From assembly GCA_047967505.1 (NCBI GenBank), contig CM106538.1: a stretch of 64,000 nt of DNA; one strand, written 5' to 3'. Both the position numbers and the translations under genes were made by a program. Below are positions 10,723 to 22,919 of the stretch, piece after piece. Numbering within the stretch: the first letter of the stretch is position 1; the number at the start of each line of letters is the position of its first letter. The notes below the pieces were generated by a model. That model did not search any database. It was not told where the DNA came from and saw only the letters and a list, made by a program, of their open reading frames with translations. The stretch is from Dipteris shenzhenensis (lineage: Eukaryota; Polypodiophyta; Polypodiopsida; Gleicheniales).

Positions 10723-11134
10723 AGGAGTTTCCTACTCCGGTCACGCGTGATGCGCTTACCAAGAATATGACTGGAAGGTCCCAAATCCTTCATGTCAAAG
10801 GCCTCATGTAGCTTGGCCTTCAATGCATCCAGCTCATAAGTTTTCTTGCTAGCCAATAGCATATTATCCACATAAAGTACCAGGAGAATTTGGCTATTAT
10901 TCCCTAGCCCTTTTAGTGTAGAGGTAGTGATCAATCTCATTTTTTTGAAACCCTGGGACCAAATGAAAGCATCAAATTTCGATACCATTCTCTAGGCGCT
11001 TGCTTAAGGCCATAGAGACTCTTTTTCAGCTTGCAAACCAGATGTTCTTTGCCCTTTTCTTCAAAGCCTTCTGACTGTACCATGTAAATTTCCTCATGCA
11101 GATCCCCATGCAAGAAAGCCGTCTTGACATCCAT
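10710..11134 (-). pseudogene. Ty1/Copia reverse transcriptase, catalytic Asp altered
   Basis: [18 protein letters not shown] at 11,134 and [14 protein letters not shown] are the classic Copia RT blocks. After a frameshift the polymerase motif reads LVLYVDNMLLAS instead of YVDDMLL. The second catalytic Asp codon is AAT (minus strand of 10,863-10,865), so this copy could not polymerise even without the frameshifts. Confidence 0.85.
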
Positions 11135-12144
11135 CTACATAAGCTTCATATCCTTTGCTGCCACAAGTCCAAGTACACATCTAAGTGTGGTCATCTTCAC
11201 AACTGGAGAGAGATCTCATCAAATTCTACACCCTTCGCTTGCTTGCACCCTTTAACAACCAAACAGGCCTTGCACTTAATAGGCACATCATCACCTATAC
11301 TTTCCATGTGGCAAAGAAACCAAGTCACAAATCTTATTATTCATGAGTGAATTCATCTTTAAGTGCATAGCATACTCCCACTTGCGCTAATCCTTGCGCA
11401 TCATAGCCTCCCTATAGCAAGAAGGCTCCCAGCAATCAGCAAGCATCACATAGTCTACCCCTGGAACAAATATCTCAAGTGGTCTAAACACTCTAGCTAA
11501 TCTTCTCAAGGGCATTTCAGCTTGATGTTCCACTTGCATATCAGCCACATTTGGCTCATCATTTCCACCAATAGATGATCCATTATATGCCCTTGATTGC
11601 ATTGTACCAGTGGGAGTACCTAGTGGCACCATCTCCTACACATTCAGTGATGGACAACTTGCTATCTATCAAAATATGCAAGTGGATTCACATCCTGGAA
11701 AGTGATTCTCCTCATTTCCACATCCCTCATGGGTGTCTTATGCATCTTCTTCTCATTAAAGACCACATCGTGGTGAGATCATGACTTTGTATGACCTTCT
11801 TTGCTTCTGGATCCTAGAAACGACAGCCCATCTCTCCACTTTTACCGTGACCCATAAAGATGCATTCCTAGACTTAGGATCTAGCTTCTTTCGAAGGTCT
11901 TTTGGCACATGTGCATATGCCTCACACCCAAATATACAGAAATGAGAGTAAGAGGGCTTCTTGCCACTCTATGCCTCTTCAGGAATACCACCATCCAAAC
12001 TCTTACTAGGTGATCTATTGATCACATGCACTGCGGTCTTCATTGCCTTAGCCCAAAAACCATCAAAAAGACTTGCATTGGAAAGCATACATTGCAACCT
12101 TGAGTGAAGTAGCCACCTAGTTTTGTTGTTGATCTAGATAAGAC

Positions 12145-13260
12145 AACAAAGTATGCAAGATCAAGAAGCCTTGTATGGGTCTTAAGCAAGACCCATGGGC
12201 TTGGTATCAAAAGATACATGTCATTTTCCTATCTAGCTAATATTGCAAATTTGTGTATTCTACAAGAGAAAGGCATTTTGATCATCCTCATTGTGTATAT
12301 GAATGATATTGAGATGATATTATACTCACAAAAAATGATGAGCACGAAATTTCAGTAGTAAAAGACATGCTTTTCTCTCGTTTGAGAAAACCAATCTTGG
12401 TCTACTACATTACTATTTAGGATTGGAATTTTGGCAAAATCAAGAAGGAATATCCATTTCTCATCCAAGTATTCAAAATGGAGGATAACAAACTAGTGTC
12501 CACTCTGATGATGCAAAAGAGTTTGATCACACTCTTTACAGTTAGTTGGTGGAAAGTCTAATTGATCTATGCTGAAGGGGGGTGACATTGCATTTGTGAG
12601 ACTGGGTTTCTTTCTAATTCATGTGTCCCATTGTTACACATTGGAATGCAGCCAAGAGAGTTCTTATATATGTATGGGGCATTTTATCTTTTGGTTTGCA
12701 TAATGCCAAAGGGAATTGTATGGATTTATACATTTTGATTCGGTAGGGAACATTAGCAACTATGGATCTACATCTAATATAGTGTCTTGGGCAGTTCTTG
12801 CATAACATGGCTCACTAAGATGTAGCCAATAGTTTATCTTCCATTTATTGATTCAGCAAAATGCAAGGCAATAAATGCATCCATAGTATATGTACATAGT
12901 TTATCTTTCATTTATTGATTCAGCAAAATGCAAGGCAATAAATGCATCCATAGTTGAATGTATGTGATTAAGCAAACTTTGTATAATTTGCAGCATTCTC
13001 GAGATTGTGTAGCTACTTCCATACACTGTGATAGGCATTGCCATAGGCACACAATCAAGTGTTCCATGCTCACATGAAGTACGTTAAAAATTACTATCAC
13101 TTTATTTGGGTTTCTATTGATCATGGACCATTGTTTCATTCAACTTGTTTATTGTCCCATGGAGGATGATGTGGCATACATCTTCACAAAATATCTCTCA
13201 AGAAGAGTCATTATATGCTTTAGAAATGGCTTACGGATGAGGATTTTAAACAAAATTAAG
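12145..13260 (+). mobile_element. Second Ty1/Copia fragment, opposite orientation
   Basis: Plus-strand remnants in order: KKPCMGLKQDPWAWYQK (12,150-12,205), a heavily mutated palm region, HWNAAKRVLIYVWG and GNCMDLY (12,640-12,735), and the RNase H tail IQLVYCPMEDDVAYIFTKYL (13,140-13,195). It abuts the minus-strand Copia fragment head to head near 12,110-12,145. Many stops; no LTR identified. Confidence 0.75.
12831..12957 (+). repeat. 67-bp tandem duplication inside a Copia remnant
   Basis: AGTTTATCTTCCATTTATTG at 12,831 and AGTTTATCTTTCATTTATTG at 12,898 start two nearly identical units ending AATGCATCCATAGT. The duplication lies inside the RNase H region of the decayed Copia fragment. Confidence 0.9.
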
Positions 13261-13779
13261 GGCGGTAGTCACATGACATTGTTTTCTCTTCTACACACTC
13301 CCCATTGGTTGCTATATCTTGCTCGGATGAATTTGTGCAACCATGGTACTTTAGATACATTAAGTACTTTTGAGATGTCTCTAGAGCAATTCAGGAGCAC
13401 TTCACCCATGTCCTCGACAGGGGATTTGTAGAGCATTTTACAATTACATGGAAATGCAGGATATATAATACTTTTATTATTTTTCTATGAAATAGTGCCT
13501 TGGTATAATACAAGTGCGTATACATTCATTCCCAACTAAGTAAAATTAAGTTGATTGTTCTCCCACATTTGTGTTGTACTCATTTCTCGCTCTTTACACC
13601 ATATGTACATTGTTAAATTAATTCTCCTATGTTTTGGATAAATTACATTTGTATATGCTTAGAAAGGGACATAACAAAAATTTCCTTTGTATACTGGTGT
13701 ATATTGTATATTAGGTCATGTGATACTCCCCACTATTAACAACAACTGAGAGCTTCTAATTCTAAGCACATGAAGTTAT

Positions 13780-13782
<3 letters not shown>

Positions 13783-13843
<61 letters not shown>

Positions 13844-13846
13844 GGA
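13783..13846 (+). repeat. Compound microsatellite (GT)n(GA)n(G)n
   Basis: About 15 GT repeats run into about ten GA repeats and then a run of 13 or so G. Confidence 0.95.
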
Positions 13847-14136
13847 TTGAAAACCATGTGTTTAAGGGGTCTTATTAAAACCCTTTATCTATAAATCATA
13901 AGGTTTTAAAAGGCCCCCTTATATTGAAGACCTATTACCCCAAAAAAAAAAGAACAACCCTCTTATCTGTACAAAGCTCGAACTTTTTTTCAATACCTCA
14001 ATTAAAACTCCTTCTATAAGCATATTTGTGTATTTTATTATAATCTTTTTAAAACAAAAAAGTTGATTTTTGGTACTTAAAAACCCTTCTATTAAGCCCA
14101 TGTGCTATATTCACATACGATGCGTGACCCCCCAAG

Positions 14137-14140
<4 letters not shown>

Positions 14141-14181
<41 letters not shown>

Positions 14182-14186
14182 TGTGT
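14141..14186 (+). repeat. (GT)n microsatellite
   Basis: Uninterrupted GT repeats for about 34 bases, then interrupted GT. The open frames across it are artefacts. Confidence 0.95.
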
Positions 14187-14584
14187 ACGCACGTGTACAC
14201 ATGCATGTACAAAGGCACACACATACATGTATCCACATGGTTATACTCACTAAATGTGATATAAGTTGAATGGTATTAGCACATGACAATTATGCACCTT
14301 ATTCCACTAGTAATTTCTAAAATAGAAGTTAAAGAATCATGTGTAATGATCTTGTCTAAGCATGTATACATTGACTTGGAAGGGCAATATTCTATGATAA
14401 CCTTCAAGTTGATTTGATTCTAAGCTGAGTGTTATCTTTGATCACAAATTCTATTGTATAGGAAGAAACAAAAAGTAAGATGTTCTAGAGTTACCCTCTT
14501 TGAAATGTGTAGCTTCACCATCACTTTCCTTTTAGAGCCTACTATAGGTCTTTTTGATGTCTATATTGTCAAAGTTATAAAGAT

Positions 14585-14587
<3 letters not shown>

Positions 14588-14636
<49 letters not shown>
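14588..14636 (+). repeat. (TC)n(AC)n microsatellite
   Basis: A run of TC dinucleotides switches to AC and then to GC-containing dinucleotides. The TC-then-AC switch recurs at other microsatellites in this window. Confidence 0.95.
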
Positions 14637-15558
14637 TCGCGCACGCACGAGGGCACACTCAAGGGTAGAGATACGCCTAGACAATAAATTAAGGAGAGTT
14701 TGATACTTTTTAGAGCATTTGAGTGATAGGGACAAGGTCCCAAAACCTCTCTTTCAACCAATGGAAAAGTGTAAGATGATATAGAGCGTGATGGAATATA
14801 AAACAACGATGGAGACAACACCTTAAACTCGTTCTTTTTATCTAATAAGAAAGTCAAAGCGCCTGTCAAAACTAGAAGTAGCTTAGTGTCTAGGCGTATC
14901 TCCACCATATCAATAAGTGCCTACATGTGTTCACGAGAGAGAGAGCGCGCGCACAGAGGGACTCTTATTATCAAATAATACATTAAAGCAACGCTTCCGC
15001 TCAAATATAAAATGATGATCCCAGCTGCTCATATAATTCAAGCTCCATTGTAATCTCACATTCCATTCCAGCCTCTCATGTTCAATCTCCGTTGTAATCT
15101 CACATTCCGTTGCAGAGGTTGCGCTTGTTCCATCGATTAAACAGTTGCGGTTTTTCTTCCACAGTTTGCTGTGGTTTGCGCTAACACTTACATGTCAACA
15201 ACCGTGGCTGCATGAATTTCATCTATCTAGGGACGCTTTTTTGCGAATGGTTTTCGTGTAGGCTTGTTGTAGTGTCCTTGTGCTCGATTATCTGAGTTTG
15301 TTCCAGTTTTGTACTAAGATTTATAGTGGGGATAACTATACTTCGGAATGATCGACCGTAAGAGCTTATTCACTAGATCTACCTATCATTCGTTGCATGT
15401 TCAATCTGACATATAGGCAAAACTAAAAAATAAGGTCCCCAACGTGTATCCTACTTACCAGGATTGGATAACTTTCTTTCGCAGCTTGCTACCTCGTTGT
15501 TGAAGCAGTTACTACCACTGGGAATCATTGACATATCAAACTGGCTGAGCACTGCAGC

Positions 15559-16023
15559 ATGGTGAAAGCACTGGAGCAGGAAAGCCAGCAAATCGTTATC
15601 TCTTTTTACGGAGCTCTAGCCGCAGGCGATGGAGACGCCGTGCAGGAGCTTGTTAGTGGGCATCTAGAGTGGCACTTCCATGGGCCACCTTCCGACCAGC
15701 ATTTGATGCGATCGCTCACGGGAGCCACAACCCATGACTGCTTTCACTTCAAGCCAATGAACGTGTTCGCCGTCGGCAACAAGGTCTTCGTGGAGGGGAA
15801 AGGCAAGGAGGAAAACGAGGGCAAGTGCTGGGTGCACGTCTGGACGGTGAGAGAAGGCAAAATACTGGAACTGAGGGAGTACTTCAACACAGCTCTCACA
15901 GTCCTAGAGACCTCTTCTTCTGCATGCAACACCTGGTACGCTAGCATGTGTGCGATTCTGTGGCGAAGCCAGTTGGGGAGATCCAATAGAAAATCGATGC
16001 CGGGGCTCATTCTCACGATCTAA
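15559..16023 (+). CDS. WUN1-like protein (wound-induced protein 1, SnoaL/NTF2-like fold)
   Basis: An intact single-exon frame of 154 residues with no defects. The conserved blocks are in order: an N-terminal helix with IVISFYGALAAGDGDAVQEL (12-31), LEWHFHGPP (36-44), HDCFHFKPMNVFAVGNKVFV (59-78), WVHVWTVREGKILELREYFN (91-110) and the family's basic C-terminus SQLGRSNRKSMPGL. Proteins of this family are small cone-shaped alpha+beta proteins first known as wound-induced transcripts. No enzyme activity is established, and catalysis should not be assumed. The first ATG fits the usual start. The sequence is more GC-rich than its flanks, as expected of a real gene in AT-rich repeats. No other host gene lies close by. 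Confidence 0.92.
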   Translation: MVKALEQESQQIVISFYGALAAGDGDAVQELVSGHLEWHFHGPPSDQHLMRSLTGATTHDCFHFKPMNVFAVGNKVFVEGKGKEENEGKCWVHVWTVREGKILELREYFNTALTVLETSSSACNTWYASMCAILWRSQLGRSNRKSMPGLILTI

Positions 16024-16130
16024 CGGACGATATTTTCGCGCACTGCGACGACAGTTTAGTCTGCCTGCCTCGATTATCTCGATCAACTTCGACAAATTAT
16101 TAGTTGTCTTGGACAAACTTCGGTATTCTA

Positions 16131-16495
16131 ATAAAATTGTGTGGAGTGATTTGAAACGACCCAAAAATCTCTTGGGAGGTTTACTCTCATGCATTTTAAG
16201 TTCAAAAATACGTGACAGGTTCACTCACGCATTTCACTCAAATTAGTTGCATATAAGTCAACTTCGTAGTTGCTTTAAATCAAGTTCATAGTTGCTTGTG
16301 ATAAAATTTTGGGTATACCTAATAAAGTGTGTGGAGTGATTTTAAATGACCCAAAAATATGTAGAGGTTCACTCTCATGCATATAAGTCAAATTAGTTGT
16401 GTGGAGGTTCACTCTCAAGTCAATTTCATAGTTGTTATGATTAAAATTTATAAAATTGCTTGGAGTGATTTGAAATGTCCCAAATTTCAAAATTC
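16131..16495 (+). repeat. Three diverged copies of a short repeat just 3' of the WUN1-like gene
   Basis: ATAAAATTGTGTGGAGTGAT (about 16,131), ATAAAGTGTGTGGAGTGATT (about 16,321) and ATAAAATTGCTTGGAGTGAT (about 16,450) each lead into TTGAAA..ACCCAAAAAT-like text. Two of them also share GGTTCACTCTCATGCAT. They lie within the likely 3' untranslated or flanking region. Confidence 0.75.
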
Positions 16496-17528
16496 TATCA
16501 ACAACACTTAAAATTTCAAAATCCTATTGACATTACTTCAGGCAAACCGAGTGTAAAACAAGGGGAAAGGGAGATTGATGCTCCAAGCTTTGCTTTTTGG
16601 CCTTGCTGTACCCTCCTTCTCACTCCCTCCAACACGGCCTCTCCCCCCGCCACCCACCTTGGCCAACTTGCCTTTCCTTTCTTAACATTACTATGTTGTG
16701 TTCAACAGATGTGTGCATGTTTTTGTGTGTGTGCGTGTGTGTGTGTGTTTTATTCACGTGCTACCTCTCCCTTAATCTACCATGCATTATCATGCTTGGC
16801 ATCCTATTATTACCTTCATGTACTCACTTGTCACTCCTTTCTATGCACTTGTGTGTGCATGCATATGTTATGCAAGAGGTTATAAACTTAGTTGCAAATT
16901 GTTATCAACTTCCTCATCTGTAATACAAATCTCATCACATTTTAGAGGGCTTGCTCATAATTGATAATCTAGGTAATCATGCAGGATTGAGAACAAATTA
17001 TTCCAAAGTAAAGAGACACAACAATATATATGCAACACTAGGATAAGAACAAAGACTCTTGGCATCAATTGGATGAGTCTTGAAATTTAGAATTATGCAC
17101 ATCAAACTAATAGAGCCATGCTAATAGGCACATAGATGGTAATGCTAGCCATTTGAGAAACCTACAAGGCCTGATGTAGGTACTTGTAGATATCCTAGAT
17201 TGTTTTCAAGAGTTTTGTTAACAAATATGCAGTTTAAAGGACATTTCCCGTCCCCCAATTAGAGCTAACACAAGGCTTCAAGAGCAACAATGAAGGTGAC
17301 CTCATTTGAAGGTAACGCAAGGGGAATTAGAAGAGAGAGAGAGAGAGCCCATAACGTCTCCAATATCATTTTGTAGAGTCATGTAATGCATGTGAGAGTT
17401 GTACATCATCTTAAATGTTTGGCTTGCATATTGCATGTGAATAGTTGCATTAGGTTGGGATTCCTCATTTAATTTCTTGTAAAAATAGACCTACTTTTAG
17501 AGGCTGATCTTTTCATAACTCTTGTGAA

Positions 17529-17790
17529 GAAGATGCTCATGGTAAGTAAGTTGGAGAATCAACAATGTAAAACATTATTAATGTGTAATGCATTACTAGG
17601 GAAGGTACCATCTTGAAGTAGTATAAAAGATACTTTGTTATCACTTTAAGAAGAATTTAAGAAGATGTTCATGGTAAGTAAGTTGGAGAATCCATGATGT
17701 AAAAGATAATTAATGTGTAATGCATTACTAGGGAAGGTACCATCTTCAAGTAGTATGAAAGAGACTTTGCTGTCACTTTGGAAGGAAATT
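17529..17790 (+). repeat. 132-bp tandem duplication
   Basis: GAAGATGCTCATGGTAAGTA at 17,529 and GAAGATGTTCATGGTAAGTA at 17,661 open two near-identical units that share TTAATGTGTAATGCATTACT and GGGAAGGTACCATCTT. Confidence 0.9.
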
Positions 17791-18779
17791 CTTCTTATTG
17801 TCAACGATGAGAAAGGTGGAATATCGTGGTGCTCTCATGCAATAATATGGTAATATTGTCATTGATGTACATTTATAAAATCAATTCTCCCCTAAAGGCA
17901 CCTTGATAGAAACCTAGTGATAAGATCATTATAAAGCATTTGATTTGGACCTTCAAATTCACATCACATAGTGACAGCTTTTATGTAAATCGATTCTATT
18001 CATCTTGAAATATGTATACTAGTTGATTACAATAACAACACATACATAAAAACTATTCATTATGAAATCATTTGTGCTTAGTAGGATATTTATAAATCAA
18101 AAGAAAGAGAAGGGTGACATTAGAAAACTAATGTGTAGATTGGTCCAGATATTGTTAAGGACAAACACATCATATATAATCAACTATTTTAAAAGGGGAA
18201 CCATTCAATGAACTATAAATGTTACTTATTGTAACAAATCTCAAATCTTTGTCTTTTAATCCTATAATAAAAGATGAGATACCATGAGCAAAAACTTGGC
18301 ACCAAGTACCACAAATTTTTTGCATAAAAGTAATCCCCCAAAATAATCACTTTACAATCAAATTATTGATAAAATTTTATCATCACAAAAATATTTAATG
18401 TTTAAAAGTATAGAATTTGTCCCATCTGGTAGTAAAAACTAGTAACAAAAAAATACAAAAGAACATTAGATGACAAAAACATTCTCACCCTTGCCAACCC
18501 AAGTGAGGAACATTTGAGCATAGCAGACCTAATCTCAATAAAGGCATGTTATTGTTTCGCCTTGAGAATAATTAAGCACTAGAGACCTTATGAAGTCTTA
18601 TCCTTTCAAACTCATGTATTTCTTTCAGATTGTGGCAAAGAAACATGGTCTTGTTTAAGCCTCTATAAAGTATATGGCATTAATTAAGTAACCGTCAATC
18701 CTATTAGTGTTTATATTTATATCATATTATGTCTTTAGAATAAATATATACTATATCTTTTTTTCTTGATTTTATTGCA

Positions 18780-18980
18780 TTATAACATTTTTTAAATGTT
18801 CTTTTTAGTGATACTCAAGCATATATCTTTCATGATACATGTAATGCTTGTTTGACTATCACTGCATGTTATTGACTTAAGATTTTCTTCAATTATAGGA
18901 TTTTTTAAATGTTCTTTTTAGTGATACTCAAGCACATATCTTTCACGATACATTCAATGCCTGTTTGACTATCACTGCCA
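18780..18980 (+). repeat. 113-bp tandem duplication
   Basis: TTTTTTAAATGTTCTTTTTA occurs at 18,788 and 18,901. Both are followed by GTGATACTCAAGCAYATATC and TTGTTTGACTATCACTGC-type sequence. Confidence 0.9.
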
Positions 18981-19854
18981 CTAAGCATGCTACTAGGTCT
19001 ATTTCGACTCATTCAATCTCCAACACCATTTGCAAGCTCAATCCTGCAAACTTGTACAATGAGATCCTTGTGGCTTCTTCACTTTAAATTTCAATAATTT
19101 GCTTTCTTATAATATCCCTAAAACTACTCCCATATCTCTTTGGAACCAAAGTCTAGCTAAACTCTACTCTAGTTTTGGACCTTAAGACCAAATGGGTATA
19201 GTATCTCTTGTTCTTTGCTCTCCAATCCCTAACACAAAGTCTTCAACTAGGTCTACCATATCATGGAAAGTTCACCAGCTTAGAATTCTCATTTGCAATA
19301 ACACATCATGGGAAGTCCTCTAGCTTGGCTTCTACCACATCATGGAAATTCTGACTAACCAAGTTGTTCATTTACAGCCCACATTTTCATAAAGCTTGTG
19401 ATGGTATCTTCAATATCAAGAAAGCTATAGGCTCCAAATGCCTCAGCCATTAAATCTCCCCCTCTATCTATCAAAACGCCTTTGCCCTAATCTTAAATAA
19501 GCACCATTGCCAAAGCATTAAATTACAATCAATATTAATGCATAGAGAGAACCATACTATCATTTATATTCATCATACCATTGCCTACTATTGCAACAAG
19601 CCAGGTACCACCATAAAGTACCCATTAATTGGTGTTGCTAGCTACCATGCTTACTACCACATGGTCACCAATCTCATCCTCATCCATCTTGATATGTATG
19701 AGATTATGCTTAGCAAAATTGAGAAAACTTGGTCTTTCTTCACATGCACAAAGGTTTGATTTGGGAGGTCATCATCTTTTCCTATTGTCCTTGTCTCCCC
19801 TCATAGCCTCCTCATATCCTTGAGGGCCTTTTGTACTAGTGGTATGCAAGCATC

Positions 19855-20365
19855 TGAAAGGACATGTGAGCACACAAAAGAAAATAAGGATTATTTCAAA
19901 GCACAATAAAAAGAATAGAGAAGCACATGAGAAATTTTCAAATAGTATGAGAAATGTTTCAAATCCAATAGAAGGCACATAAAACAACACGGTGATTGCT
20001 TCAAAGAACAACAAAAAGCACATGATAAATTGTGAAATTGCACAAGAAATGTTTGAAAGTACAATACAAATCATCATAAAAGCATGATAGGGTTGTTTGA
20101 AAGCGCTGTAGAATGCACAATAAAGCACTCAAAAGCACATGAGAAATGTTGAAAGCACATAAAAGCGCATGAGGATGCATAAAAGTACTAAAGAGAGCAT
20201 AATAGAAACCACATGGAACCATATAAAAGCACTAAAGAGAGCACATACAAGCACAAAATGACTAAAGAGAGCACAAGAAAAAGCACATAAAAGCACAATA
20301 AAAATCATATGATGACTACTTAAAAGCACAACAGAAAGAACATAGAAGCACATAAAGCACACAAA
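19855..20365 (+). repeat. Degenerate AAAGCACAT-type tandem array
   Basis: About 25 irregular copies of AAAGCACA(T)(A/G)A... separated by 10-30 bases, often followed by TGAGAAATGTT or AAAGCACAA. No unit length is strictly kept. The minus-strand frames rich in Leu, Cys and Phe are simply this array read backwards. Confidence 0.75.
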
Positions 20366-20863
20366 TATATGATGAGGCAGCAACCGCAGGCAATGGCAAC
20401 TTTGTGTGGGCATCTATGATGGAGGGAGACATAGTGGAGATAGGAGAGAAGGATGTCAAAAGGGGGAGGAAAGAGATGGAGATGTGAAGGGGTCTATGAG
20501 GTTCTTAATTGAGGAGGCAACACCAAGGGGTGTAAGGCATAGCAAATGGTGGTAGAAGGCTATTACGGTACTACCTAGGCAATCATTGGTAGAGTGTAAG
20601 ACGGTAGCAGGGGGAATGATTGATGGGCAATGGTGGTGACATCGAACAGAGGCACTACACTAAAGCAATGACATGGCAAAGGAGGTGCTATCAATAAAAT
20701 GTGGCAGCACGTCAGAGATGGGCACTAGAGTGGTACTACTAGAGCAGATAGCTAGAGATGACTAGGAAGACAGGCGACACAAAGGCATGGGTCCATAGAG
20801 GTCATAGGACATCATAGGGAGGGGGGATAATAGAAATCATAAATCATAGATGGAAATTTTGTG

Positions 20864-20867
<4 letters not shown>

Positions 20868-20900
<33 letters not shown>
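20868..20900 (+). repeat. (AC)n microsatellite
   Basis: About 16 AC units. Confidence 0.95.
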
Positions 20901-20902
<2 letters not shown>

Positions 20903-21235
20903 GATTTTCTTTTTTTTCAACTCTTTTTTTTAATGGCTATAGAAAACACACACGTGATGAACTATGAAAGGTGATAGAACAGTAGCACAAGAAATAGGAA
21001 CTTCATGATGAAAAGGCTGGGAGGGTGCAATGAAAACTTAGAGGGAGTTTGAAGATGAAAAAAAAGGAGGGGTGGATTCAAACTAAACAGGGGGGTGTTC
21101 CATGACAAAGGTGGCATAAGTTTTAGGGGGGAAGAAAAAAGCTCGAGACAAAAAAATGAGATGAAAACATTAAGGGGGGGTGGAGAAAAGAACCTGAGAC
21201 AGAAAAATGAGACTAAGAATTTAGGTAGTGGACCA

Positions 21236-21540
21236 GAAAACTCAAGGGGAAGAGAGAGAGAAAGAGAGAGAGAGAGAGACAGAGAGAGAGATGAGGGGAG
21301 GAAGAGAAAAGGGAATGGGGAGAGTAGGGGAGGGAGATTTTGTGAGAGGTGGTAGAAAGGGAAGAGGGATGAGTTCAAGGTTCAATAATGGAGAGATAGA
21401 CTCCTTCACAGGTTCATGGGTTTAAGGGTTGAGGAGGAGTGAGCAAGGGTGAGGAGGAGGGAGGACGAAGGAGAAGGGAGGAGGAGGAGAGTGGAGGAGA
21501 AAGGAGGAGGAGGGACGAGGAGGAGGAGACGATGGATTTC
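21236..21540 (+). repeat. Polypurine tract (GA, GAGGAG)
   Basis: Nearly pure purine on the plus strand, first as GA dinucleotides (21,250-21,292), then as GGAGGA-type triplets (21,428-21,530). Such tracts can form triplexes. No coding meaning is supported. Confidence 0.9.
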
Positions 21541-22310
21541 AAGGGTGAGAGCATGCTAGAACACATTAATAGTGTAAGGGAGGATGGATGCCAAGAGATC
21601 AAGCAAATGAACACCAAAATGAACTAAATATTGAACCTTAAAGAGTGGGATCTTTTTTGCATTAAGAGATATTTCAATATGTTCTCGAGTTTCCATCCTT
21701 ACACAAAGTGTTGGTTCTTTTCCTTTCTAGCACAAAAGTGTAAGGACATTCTCTCTCTTACACAATCATGTAAGGACTTCTCTCTCTTACACAATGTGCA
21801 ATTTCAATATTTTTCTCTCTACATCATGATTTTTGCAAGTATGATCAAATCTTTCTAGAGAGTATTATGTCAATCCCTACCCTAATAAATCCATCAAACC
21901 CTCTTTTAATCTCAAGCTATTACAAGCGAAACTTTGCCACTAGTACTCCACACACATCACATATGGGATGCTCCCTATCTCTACTCATGGAATCACAATA
22001 TGCTCCTAGATTTTCTTGGCTAGTGATCCGTGTTCCTTGCATCTTGCTCAAAATCTATCCATTTGGTGGCAATGTGATAAAATGCCTTGATAACGCGGTA
22101 AGTTATACTAGTTATAGTAGTTTCTTGTGAACCTACGGTTTTCTTACAAGAGGATCTAGGTGCATAGGAATGGTTTGGGAAGGTAAAAATACAAAATTAG
22201 GGAGCCACCAAGAGGAGGGGGAGGAAGAAGGCTAGAAGGATGGGGGAGATTCAAAGAAAGAGCACAAAGGGGGTGCAGGGTGGGTGGGGGGGGTGGGTGT
22301 TTGTCCACTA

Positions 22311-22462
22311 AGTTTCTAATGTGAAGCATTGTAGCAATGTAGCTATAGGTGTGCAAGTTCACTCTTGTGGTGATGCTGGTTTGGAAAGTTTCTAATGTGA
22401 AGCATTGTGGCAATGTAGCTATAGATGTGCAAGTTCACTTTTGTGGTTTCATGCTATTTTGG
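22311..22462 (+). repeat. 76-bp tandem duplication
   Basis: AGTTTCTAATGTGAAGCATT starts at 22,311 and 22,387. The units differ at only a few positions. Confidence 0.92.
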
Positions 22463-22919
22463 AAATAAATTATGTCAAGATTATATTAATATGGGCAATG
22501 GTGGGATGCTTCTAAGCCTAGAAAACATTGAATGTAACATTGCCTTTCGCAATGCTTGAGATGCATGAAAAATCATGCATAGTAGAATACAATATGAGAA
22601 AATTGGTGTGAAAAGAATGAAAAGATCCTATATGACACCGCTAACATGGGGTTGTAAAAGCAAAATATGCATGAACATCACTTTAAGTTAACATAGTCTT
22701 TCATCACGTGTGATCTATCTCTTGATGGAGTAAAAATTCTTTTAAATAGATATGTTTCACTTAATACTGAGATCTCATTTACTATGCATGATTCCCATAA
22801 GATGAGCAGATTTTAAATCAAATCAATGGCACATTGGAAAGTTATACCAAAAGTACACTTTTTAAAGGTGTTTTTTCACATTGATGTATGATCGCTTTTC
22901 ATAGTTGGATGATGTCTTA

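Larger units (their letters stand above)
9890..12110 (-). mobile_element. Ty1/Copia retrotransposon fragment (integrase C-terminus, RT, RNase H)
   Basis: On the minus strand the order is integrase C-terminal region (about 12,110-11,820: FDGFWAKAMKTAVHVINRSP, then KKPSYSHFCIFGCEAYAHVP), the variable linker (11,632-11,387), RT (11,134-10,710) and RNase H (10,722-9,897, ending KTKHIEVRYHLIREVLENKC and HTDDNPVDMLTKSLP). The order is diagnostic of Copia. The N-terminal pol, gag and both LTRs are not seen. Frameshifts separate the domains. Confidence 0.85.
16496..22910. other. Long gene-free repeat and purine-rich interval
   Basis: No coding region or RNA gene is supported over 6.4 kb. The interval holds two tandem duplications, a degenerate AAAGCACA array, microsatellites and purine tracts, listed separately. 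Its open frames are products of low-complexity sequence. Confidence 0.6.

Noticed and set aside
20001-20413. Hydrophobic minus-strand ORFs that resemble membrane proteins
   Set aside because: They arise from the AAAGCACA array. TGTGCTTT read in frame gives Cys/Ala/Leu/Phe-rich text.
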